Origin: DASUGM01 sp036274055
GTDB lineage: Bacteria; Acidobacteriota; Vicinamibacteria; Vicinamibacterales; SCN-69-37
DNA: 16,032 nt
NCBI GenBank assembly: GCA_036274055.1
Contig: DASUGM010000323.1
Coordinates: 1 to 16,032 of the forward strand
Reading direction: 5' to 3'
Shown here: one piece after another, positions 6,609 to 13,354 of the stretch
How positions within the stretch are numbered: the stretch's first letter is position 1
How the letters are laid out: each line of letters opens with the position of its first letter
Translations under genes and position numbers: made by a program
Notes under the pieces: generated by a model
What the model saw: the letters and a program-made list of their open reading frames with translations, nothing else
What the model was told of the DNA's origin: nothing
The model's database searches: none

Positions 6609-8843
6609 ATGCTCGCTGGTCCGACCTTGTTCGTACGCGTCATCGCTGGTGCAGTAGTCGCCATCCTCGGCGCCGTGGCGCCAGCGATGGCGATCGCGCA
6701 GACACGGCCAAAAGTCGGCGTCGCGCTCGGTGGCGGCAGCGCCAAGGGCATCGCGCACATCGGCGTCCTGCGGTGGCTCGAGGAGCACCACATCCCCATC
6801 GACGTCGTCGCCGGCACGAGCATGGGCGGGCTGGTCGGCGGCGCGTATGCCACCGGCATGACGCCCGACGAGCTGGGCGTCCTGATTGCCACGACCGACT
6901 GGGACGAAATGTTCGGCGCCTCCAACTTCGACTTCATGAACGTCCGCCGCAAGGCTGACGCGCGCGCCTACCCGTCGCACCTGGAGTACGGCCTCAAGAA
7001 GGGATTGATGGCGCCGCCGTCGCTCAACAGCGGGCAGCAGGTCGATTTCATGCTCGCGCGCATCGCCGCGCCCTACTACGGCATCGCGACGTTCGATGCG
7101 CTGCCGACGCCGTTTCGTTGCGTGGCGGTCGATCTGAAAACCGCGAAGTTCATCGTCCTGGATCGCGGCTCTCTGGCGACCGCGATGCGCGCGACGATGT
7201 CGCTGCCGCTGGTTTTCCCGCCGGTGGCGGTCGACAACTACCTGCTCGTCGACGGCGGCGCGCTGAACAACGTGCCGGCCGACGTCGTGCGCGACATGGG
7301 CGCGACGCGCGTCATCGCCGTGAACGTGGGCAACCTCACCGACGATCAGCCAATCATGCCGTCGATGCTCGGCCTGCTTTCGAGCACCGTCGACGCGATG
7401 ATGCGCGCCAACACGCTGCGCACGCTGGCGGCCGCCGACGTCGTCATCAACGTGCCGCTGACCGACTACGGCTCGCTCGATTGGCGCCGTCATCTCGACC
7501 TGGTGCGGGCCGGCTACGAGGCCGCCGAAGCCATGAAGTCGCACCTCATGCCGCTCGCGGTCGACGACGCCGCCTGGCAGCAGTGGTTGACGGCGCGGCA
7601 GAAGGCGCGGCGAACGTCGCTGCCATCCCCCGCGTTCGTGCGGGTGGAAGGCGCCAGCACCGTCGACGAGGCGCGCATCCGCCGCGCGCTCGAGCTGCGG
7701 ATCGGCCAGCCCTTCGACGTCGACGGGGTGCAGGCCGACATCACCAGGCTTGGCGGCCTCGAGCGCTACGAAACGATGACGTGGCGCATGATCTCGGGGC
7801 CATCAGGTGACGGCCTGCTGGTCACCGCGCGTCCCAAGACCTACGGACCGCCGTTTCTGTTTCTCGCGGTGTCGCTCGAGAACACCACGTCAAACACATT
7901 TCGCTTCAGCTTGAGCAGCCGCTATCTGTCGTTCGACAACGTCGGATCCGGATCGGAGCTGCGCATCGACGGCACGGTCGGCTCGGATCCGTCCGTGGGC
8001 GCGTCTCTTTACAAGCCGATCGGCAAGAGCTCCTTTTTCGTCGAGGCCGGCGCCGGCGTCGCGTCGAAGACGCTCAATGTGATCGAAGACGAGCTCGTCG
8101 TCGCCACCTATGGCCGTACGGATTTGCTCGCCAACGTGGAAGCCGGCCTCAACATCGACCGAATCGACGACCTGCGCGGCGGGATGACGTTCGGGTATCT
8201 CGACGCGGCCAGCCGGGTCGGCGATCCCGGCCTGCCCGAGCTCAACGGCAACTCGATGGCGCTGCACGTGCGTTGGCGGCATGACGGCCAGGACAACGCG
8301 ACCTTGCCGACGCGCGGCCTGCGTTCGGAGGCCGTGCTCCGGCACTACTTCCAGGCGCCCACCGCCCCGGAGGGCAGCGAGACGACCCGGCAGACCGAAG
8401 GCGTGACGCAATTCGAAATTCGAGGTTTGCATGTCGTCTCTCGCGGCGGCGGACACCAGCATCGGTTCTTCGCCAGCGGCGGTCTCGGCACGTCGTTCAG
8501 CGGCCAACCACTGCCGACCGAACAGTTCACGCTTGGCGGGCCATTACGGCTGAGCGCCTTCAGCGTCGACGAACTCCGCGGCGATCATTTCGGCCTGGCC
8601 TCGGCCGGATATCTGTATCAAGTGGCGCGGCTGCCGGATCTCTTCGGCGGCCCGGTGATGATCGGCGGCTGGATCGACACCGGCTCGGCGTTCGATCACT
8701 GGAACGATGCGAACTTCGCTGCCGACGCAAGCGTCGCGATCATCACCGACACGATCATCGGTCCGGTGTTCGCGGGCGCCAGCGTCGGCCTCAACGGCAC
8801 GCGCTCGCGGTTCTACATCGGGATCGGGCGGATTCTCAGATAG
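6609..8843 (+). CDS. Patatin-like phospholipase fused to POTRA and Omp85-type barrel (PlpD/FplA-like, type Vd)
   Basis: 744 aa from ATG 6609; ATG 6600 is the alternative, and the open frame back to 5907 is antisense to the porin gene and not coding. A signal peptide covers residues 1-30 (hydrophobic core, MAIAQ). The patatin domain (about 33-320) has the oxyanion-hole loop GVALGGGSAKG (41-47 within it), the nucleophile elbow GTSMGG with Ser71, and the DGG motif with Asp215, so the Ser-Asp dyad is intact. A single POTRA-like segment follows at about 342-410 (VRVEGASTVDEARIRRALEL), then a barrel of about 330 residues ending YIGIGRILR. Proteins of this design export their own lipase domain through the barrel, or hold it at the outer membrane, and cleave phospholipids. 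It stands alone, divergent from the porin gene. Confidence 0.94.
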   Translation: MLAGPTLFVRVIAGAVVAILGAVAPAMAIAQTRPKVGVALGGGSAKGIAHIGVLRWLEEHHIPIDVVAGTSMGGLVGGAYATGMTPDELGVLIATTDWDEMFGASNFDFMNVRRKADARAYPSHLEYGLKKGLMAPPSLNSGQQVDFMLARIAAPYYGIATFDALPTPFRCVAVDLKTAKFIVLDRGSLATAMRATMSLPLVFPPVAVDNYLLVDGGALNNVPADVVRDMGATRVIAVNVGNLTDDQPIMPSMLGLLSSTVDAMMRANTLRTLAAADVVINVPLTDYGSLDWRRHLDLVRAGYEAAEAMKSHLMPLAVDDAAWQQWLTARQKARRTSLPSPAFVRVEGASTVDEARIRRALELRIGQPFDVDGVQADITRLGGLERYETMTWRMISGPSGDGLLVTARPKTYGPPFLFLAVSLENTTSNTFRFSLSSRYLSFDNVGSGSELRIDGTVGSDPSVGASLYKPIGKSSFFVEAGAGVASKTLNVIEDELVVATYGRTDLLANVEAGLNIDRIDDLRGGMTFGYLDAASRVGDPGLPELNGNSMALHVRWRHDGQDNATLPTRGLRSEAVLRHYFQAPTAPEGSETTRQTEGVTQFEIRGLHVVSRGGGHQHRFFASGGLGTSFSGQPLPTEQFTLGGPLRLSAFSVDELRGDHFGLASAGYLYQVARLPDLFGGPVMIGGWIDTGSAFDHWNDANFAADASVAIITDTIIGPVFAGASVGLNGTRSRFYIGIGRILR

Positions 8844-9045
8844 CGCTCTGCTTGGTGAGGAGTGGCTCGGTGCTGAGTGCTTGGGGCTGGTGCTCGCTCC
8901 TGCGCGCACCTGCTTAGTGCGGTCGACATCAAGCTGAGTACGACTACCGAGATATCTCGATCGTTGTTGAGGCTCGATCCCAACCGCACGAAGCAGCAAG
9001 CACCGGCACCGAGCACCAAGCATCAGCACCGAGCACTAAGCAGGA
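8844..9045. repeat. Intergenic stretch of degenerate mirrored repeats
   Basis: No convincing gene is seen here. The left part has GGCTCGGTGCTGAGTGCTTGG-type words and a GGTGCTCG; the right part (about 8988-9042) carries the reverse-complement vocabulary: AGCACCGAGCACCAAGCATC and GCACCGAGCACTAAGCAG. Together they form a loose inverted repeat around a 12-bp perfect palindrome CGAGATATCTCG at 8948-8959. The right half is also internally repetitive (AGCACCGAGCAC twice). It separates two plus-strand genes. Confidence 0.65.
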
Positions 9046-9051
9046 TAAAAT
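9046..9051 (+). promoter_or_regulatory. Candidate -10 box (TAAAAT) for a leaderless DPP-IV-like transcript
   Basis: TAAAAT is followed by exactly 7 nt (CCGCCCG) and ATG 9059. No Shine-Dalgarno sequence stands at the normal distance. This is the third case of the same layout in the window. Confidence 0.5.
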
Positions 9052-9058
9052 CCGCCCG

Positions 9059-9793
9059 ATGTCCCGCGCGATCGTCGTCGGATTGATGCTCGGATTGGGC
9101 GGAGCCGCCGTGGTGGCGCAGGATGCCGCGCCGACGTGGGCCAAGCCCGACGCGTTCTGGTATCGCAAGGCGGTGACCGGCGGTCACGTCTGGGTCACCG
9201 TCGATGCCGCGGTTGGCGTGCGCCAGTCGCTCTTCGATCACAAGCGACTCGCGATCGAGCTGTCGCAGAAGAGCGGCTACGAGTTCACCGATTTGACGCT
9301 ACCCTTCGTCGACCCGGCGGCCCGGTTCGTCGTCAAGTACGACGGCTCCAGCGTGCCGGTGCCGCAGGGGCTGCTGGCCATTGAATTCATCCTCGCCGAC
9401 GCTCAATGGCGATGTGAATTGCAGGCCGAGTGGGACTGGGGCCGCGAGCCGCCGTCCGACTACGAATGCACGAAACGGGACGGACCGCCGCCAACGGCGG
9501 CCATCGCCGCGGCTATTGCGTCGCGCGTGTCGCCAGATCGCAAATGGGAAGCCTTCGTTCAGAGCAGCAACGTCATGGTCCGACCGGCGGGCGCTTCAAC
9601 CGGCGCGACGGCGCTGAGCCAGGACGGCACTGACGCGTTCGCGTATGACCCGGCCTCGATTCAGTGGTCTGCCGATTCGAAGACGGTGAGCGCGTATCGC
9701 GTCGACGCGGCAATCTGGCGCGCAGCAGAACTGTCCGGAAACGTGACGTCAATGATCGTCAAAGGCACGTGGAGCGTGCGCTCTGGGAGATGA
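9059..9793 (+). CDS. Truncated DPP-IV-like (S9 peptidase) N-terminal propeller fragment
   Basis: 244 aa with a short signal peptide (about 1-20, ending VVAQ). The middle looks like the start of bacterial DPP-IV-type S9 peptidases: WYRKAVTGGHVWVTVDA, LFDHKRLA, RCELQ, YECTKR, then SPDRKWEAFVQSSNVMVRP (158-176) and ALSQDGTDAFAYDPASIQWS with ADSKTVSAYRV (to 215). Full-length members are commonly near 700-800 aa and end with an alpha/beta hydrolase domain bearing GxSxGG. Here the similarity stops at AYRV; about 29 unrelated-looking residues follow and a TGA ends the frame. No catalytic domain follows in any frame, because a heptamer repeat array begins 12 bp later. It may be a decayed gene cut by rearrangement, or a short secreted binding protein. 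Family by eye; the truncation is secure if the family is right. Confidence 0.72.
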   Translation: MSRAIVVGLMLGLGGAAVVAQDAAPTWAKPDAFWYRKAVTGGHVWVTVDAAVGVRQSLFDHKRLAIELSQKSGYEFTDLTLPFVDPAARFVVKYDGSSVPVPQGLLAIEFILADAQWRCELQAEWDWGREPPSDYECTKRDGPPPTAAIAAAIASRVSPDRKWEAFVQSSNVMVRPAGASTGATALSQDGTDAFAYDPASIQWSADSKTVSAYRVDAAIWRAAELSGNVTSMIVKGTWSVRSGR

Positions 9794-9805
9794 AGCAATA
9801 GTGCG

Positions 9806-9917
9806 GTCTTGAGTCTTCGGTCTTGGGTCTTCGGTCTTGGGTCTTGGGTCTTCGGTCTTGGGTCTTGAGGTACGGCTTTCAGTCGTACCCCAAGGCCCAA
9901 GTCACAAGACCCAAGAC
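9806..9917. repeat. Nine GTCTTSR heptamers joined to an inverted degenerate copy (possible bidirectional terminator)
   Basis: From 9806 to 9868 there are nine contiguous, in-phase 7-bp units: GTCTTGA, GTCTTCG, GTCTTGG, GTCTTCG, GTCTTGG, GTCTTGG, GTCTTCG, GTCTTGG, GTCTTGA. After GGTACG, a 9-nt loop and CGTACC, the complementary strand carries four degraded units in the same register. The arms 9841-9874 and 9884-9917 pair over 34 positions with 5 mismatches. The element fills the gap between two convergent genes, so a stem that ends transcription from both sides is plausible. Confidence 0.88.
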
Positions 9918-9924
9918 GAACTAA

Positions 9925-12900
9925 CTACCTGCCCCCGAGCTTGTCCGTGATGGTCACCTTGCCGACGTTCGCCTTATTGAACGCCGCGACGTCCGCGTTG
10001 AGCTTGTCGAACGCGGCGCGGCCGACCTCGAGGTCCTTCAGGAACTCCTGATAGACATTCAGTGACGCGTTGGTCGGCTTGTAGCCGGCGCCGCCCATGA
10101 CGTCGCCGCCGCTGCCGCCGACCTCGGCGAGCAGCCAGATCAGGTTGAAGTAGAGCTTGTACTTCTCGACGTACCACTTGTCGTCGCTGTGCATCTCGGT
10201 TTTCGACAGGAAGTGCAGCTCGGTCTCGTACATCCGCTGGTAGATCGCGGCCAGGGACTTGTCGAGCGCGGCGTTGGACGCGTTCGCCTTGCGCAAGTCC
10301 TCGACCTGCATGCGCATGATCTCGATGCGGTTGATCTTGTCGGCGACCTCGTTCATGGTCGCGATGATCTTTTTCTGGAACTCCAGGCTGGCGACGAGAT
10401 CGGCGTCGGTCGACGGCAGCATGACGTCGCGCCAGATTTCGAACGGCTGAGAGTACTGCCGGCCATTCAGGGTCATCCGCACCGTGTACTTGCCGGGCGC
10501 GGCGCGCGGCTGCCAGTTGGCGGCGCCGAGCCCCCAGTGCGTCGGCGGCCGTTCGCGATTCTGCCAGCGGCCGGCGTCCCAGATGTACGGATTGTCGGGC
10601 GGGATCGAGCGCATCGTCACCCGGACCGGCGGCGGATAGAGCATGTTCCACGTCGCCTGATTCATCCCGGCGCGCGCCGTGACGCGCGAAGTGTTGATCA
10701 CCGTATTCGACGCGTCGAGGATCTCCATGGTGATCGGTCCGGACGGCGCCGCCGCCAGACTGAACACGAACGCCGCGGTGCCGCCGTTGGCGCGAATCGT
10801 CGCCGGCACCGGCTTGTAGAGCGTGATTTCGCCGCCCTGCGCGGGCGCCGGTTCGGCCGGGCCTTCCAGCCCCCAGACGTCGCGCAGAATCCACAGCCCG
10901 CGCCCGTAGGTCGCGACCGCGACTTCCGGGGCGTTCTTTGGCACTTCGATCCACGTCACCGGCGCGGCCGGCAGGCGATCCTTGAACACCGTCCACGACT
11001 TGCCGTCGTCCTTCGAATAGAAGAACTGGTGACCGGTGCCGGCGAACAGCATCCCGCGACGGCGCGGGTTCTCCGCGATCGCGAGTGTGTAGTCGAGCGG
11101 ATGGCCCTTCGGCAGGCCGCCGTCGAGCCGGGTCCAGCTCTTGCCGTAGTCGCTGGTCTTGTAGAGGTACGGATCGCGCTGATCGACGAGATGGTAGTCC
11201 ACCGCCATGTAGGCGGTGCCACCATCAAAATGCGACGCGTCGATGCGACGGACGATGCCCCACGGCGGCATGTGCACGGCGACGGTGAGATCGTTCCACG
11301 TCTTGCCGGCGTCACGGGTGATCCACACCTTGCCGTCGTTGGTGCCGACCCATAGGGTGTTGCGCTCGGTCCGCGACGGCGCGATTGCCGAGATCACCGC
11401 GCCGTAGAACTGGCCGAGGTTATCGCCGACGACGCCGCCCGAGAAACGCACGCGTTCGGGGTCGCCGGTCGACAGATCCGGGCTCATCTCTTCCCAGGTC
11501 TGACCGCGATCGCGCGTGCGCAGGATCTTCTGGCAGCCGAAGAAGACCGAGTTGTCGAACCAGTCGATCGCCAGCGGCGGCGACCACTGGCAGCGATACT
11601 TCAACCCGACGGGATCGGAGTCGAGCGTGTGCCGCCACGGGCTCACCGATCGGCGCAGGCCGCTGTTCTCGTCGAACGTCGCGACGTGCGCGGCGTAGCA
11701 CGTGCCCCAGACGAAGCGGCTGTTGTTCGGCTCGGGCGTGGTGTAGCCCGATTCGCACGACGGCATGCTTTCCTGCGCCGGCAGCGTCGCGCCGCCGCCG
11801 CCGCGTCCGCCGCCGCCACCCGCGCCGCGCCCGCCTGCGCCACCACGGCCACCACGTCCGCCCGCGGCCGCGGGATCGGGCGCGGGCGGTGGTGGCGGCG
11901 CATACGACGGCACGTTCGCCGGCACGATCGGCCGGTCGCTCGCGATCCGCATGCTGCCATCGTCCTGCCGGCTCGAGTAGACCCAATACGGGCTGCGTTG
12001 ATCGACAGTGACGCGATACATCTGTCCGATCGGCAGCGACACGCCGGTGTTGCCGGTCGGATTGTTCGGCGATCCGTAGATGCCCATGCCGCCGTCACCG
12101 GTGACGATGTAATGCCCCGCCATCGACGGATTCGGATCCCACCAGATGTCATGGCAGTCGCCGCATCCGCCGCCGGCGGTCGTCCAGATCTTGCCGCCGT
12201 CGCGCGAGCGCCACAGCGTGCTGTTGGCGATCATCAGATGATCGGGATTGTCTGGCGAGACCCGAATCCGAATGTAATAACCAGCGCGGCCGATCAGGCG
12301 GCGATCCCAGCTGACGTTGTTCCACGACTTGCCGGCGTCATCCGATCGCCACAGCGAGCCCTGCGCTTCGGACTTCAGGCCTTTGACGCCGTCGCTGCCG
12401 GTCTGAATCAGCGCGTACATCCGGTTGCCGTTGGACGGCGCGATCGCGACGTCGATCTTCCCCACCGGCGGTTTCGGCATACCGGCGGTCACCTTCGCGA
12501 ACGTCTTGCCGCCGTCGTGCGAGAGGTAAACGCCGCTGCCCATGCCGCCGCTCTCGAGCATGTGGGTCTGCAGCAGGATTTCCCAGGTGCCCGCGATGAC
12601 GACGTTCGGATCCGAATGCGACATCTGCAGGCCCGAACAGCCGGTGTCCTGGTTGACGAACAGCGTCTGCTGCCAGGTCCTGCCGCCGTCTTCAGTGCGG
12701 AAGACGCCGCGCTCCTTCTGCGGTCCGGTCGCGCGCCCCAGCGCGCAGACGAGCACGATGTTTTCGTTGGTCGGGTGAATGACGATGGTGCCGATGCGTC
12801 CGGTGTCCGGCAGGCCCATCTTCGTCCACGTTTCCCCGGCGTCGACGGACTTGTAGATGCCGTCGCCCATCATGTCCATGTCACGCACGGCCCAGGCTTC

Positions 12901-13275
12901 GCCGGTGCCAGCCCAGACGATGTTGGGATTGCTTTCCGCCACCGCCAGCGCGCCAATCGCCTGCGACGTCTCCTTGTCGAAGGTCGGCTTCCACGTCGTG
13001 CCGCCGTCCGACGATTTCCACACGCCGCCCGAGGCGGCGCCAGCGTAGTAGACGCCGGGCTTGCCGGCCACCGCGGCCGCGGCGGCAATCCGGCCGGCGC
13101 TCTGCGGGCCGACGTATTCGAAGCGCGGCGCGCCGACCGCGGTCGCGGTCTGCGCGGCCACCGGTGCGGCGTTCTGCGGTTCCTGGTCCTGCGTCGCCGC
13201 GATCATCGACGCGCCGACGCCAAGGGCGAGCGACAGGCCAATGCTGAGATGATGCGTGCGGCGACTTCGCGACAT
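9925..13275 (-). CDS. Large secreted Asp-box beta-propeller protein (Vps10/sortilin-like, often annotated glycosyl hydrolase)
   Basis: 1116 aa from ATG 13275, with a strong AGGAGG site 5 nt upstream. Residues 1-28 are a signal peptide (MSRSRRTHH, hydrophobic core). Ten Asp-box/BNR-type turns of the form SxDxGxTW are visible, near residues 88, 143, 194, 252, 311, 357, 587, 653, 707 and 754, in two blocks of six and four; this is the Vps10/sortilin or sialidase-like propeller pattern. Between the blocks is a Pro run (459-468) and a Gly/Arg-rich low-complexity insert (470-496). A CGDCH motif (371-375) sits in the first block. After about 810 comes a non-propeller C-terminal region, including a helical stretch (about 965-1040). 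Binding or carbohydrate-active function is possible; no glycosidase catalytic residues are assigned. Gene end lies 7 bp from the heptamer repeat. Confidence 0.92.
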   Translation of the reverse strand: MSRSRRTHHLSIGLSLALGVGASMIAATQDQEPQNAAPVAAQTATAVGAPRFEYVGPQSAGRIAAAAAVAGKPGVYYAGAASGGVWKSSDGGTTWKPTFDKETSQAIGALAVAESNPNIVWAGTGEAWAVRDMDMMGDGIYKSVDAGETWTKMGLPDTGRIGTIVIHPTNENIVLVCALGRATGPQKERGVFRTEDGGRTWQQTLFVNQDTGCSGLQMSHSDPNVVIAGTWEILLQTHMLESGGMGSGVYLSHDGGKTFAKVTAGMPKPPVGKIDVAIAPSNGNRMYALIQTGSDGVKGLKSEAQGSLWRSDDAGKSWNNVSWDRRLIGRAGYYIRIRVSPDNPDHLMIANSTLWRSRDGGKIWTTAGGGCGDCHDIWWDPNPSMAGHYIVTGDGGMGIYGSPNNPTGNTGVSLPIGQMYRVTVDQRSPYWVYSSRQDDGSMRIASDRPIVPANVPSYAPPPPPAPDPAAAGGRGGRGGAGGRGAGGGGGRGGGGATLPAQESMPSCESGYTTPEPNNSRFVWGTCYAAHVATFDENSGLRRSVSPWRHTLDSDPVGLKYRCQWSPPLAIDWFDNSVFFGCQKILRTRDRGQTWEEMSPDLSTGDPERVRFSGGVVGDNLGQFYGAVISAIAPSRTERNTLWVGTNDGKVWITRDAGKTWNDLTVAVHMPPWGIVRRIDASHFDGGTAYMAVDYHLVDQRDPYLYKTSDYGKSWTRLDGGLPKGHPLDYTLAIAENPRRRGMLFAGTGHQFFYSKDDGKSWTVFKDRLPAAPVTWIEVPKNAPEVAVATYGRGLWILRDVWGLEGPAEPAPAQGGEITLYKPVPATIRANGGTAAFVFSLAAAPSGPITMEILDASNTVINTSRVTARAGMNQATWNMLYPPPVRVTMRSIPPDNPYIWDAGRWQNRERPPTHWGLGAANWQPRAAPGKYTVRMTLNGRQYSQPFEIWRDVMLPSTDADLVASLEFQKKIIATMNEVADKINRIEIMRMQVEDLRKANASNAALDKSLAAIYQRMYETELHFLSKTEMHSDDKWYVEKYKLYFNLIWLLAEVGGSGGDVMGGAGYKPTNASLNVYQEFLKDLEVGRAAFDKLNADVAAFNKANVGKVTITDKLGGR

Positions 13276-13279
13276 GGGA

Positions 13280-13298
13280 ACCTCCTGAAAAAGGAGGT
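13280..13298 (-). promoter_or_regulatory. Hairpin that buries the Shine-Dalgarno of the Asp-box propeller gene
   Basis: On the minus strand ACCTCC (13298-13293) pairs perfectly with GGAGGT (13285-13280) across a 7-nt loop TTTTTCA. GGAGGT is the core of the ribosome site 5 nt before the ATG at 13275. A closed stem would hide it, so translation could depend on temperature, a ligand or a passing ribosome. The DNA is directly visible; regulation is inferred. Confidence 0.6.
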
Positions 13299-13338
13299 CG
13301 GGTGTTGTTTATGCAGGCCGTGCATAAAGGACACCCGA
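13298..13338. promoter_or_regulatory. 18-nt-arm inverted repeat in the divergent promoter region
   Basis: TCGGGTGT-TG-TTTATGCA (13298-13315) is mirrored by TGCATAAA-GG-ACACCCGA (13321-13338) around a GGCCG centre; 16 of 18 positions match. It lies between the divergent propeller and amidohydrolase genes and could be an operator for both, or a hairpin in the leader of the propeller mRNA directly upstream of the Shine-Dalgarno hairpin, with which it shares base 13298. Confidence 0.65.
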
Positions 13339-13354
13339 ACTCCACGGAAGGCTA

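Noticed and set aside
9806..9868. CRISPR-like repeat array
   Set aside because: Units are 7 bp and contiguous with no spacers; this is a tandem repeat.
10189..11355. A 388-codon plus-strand frame inside the propeller gene
   Set aside because: Composition and lack of motifs mark it as a shadow of the minus-strand gene.
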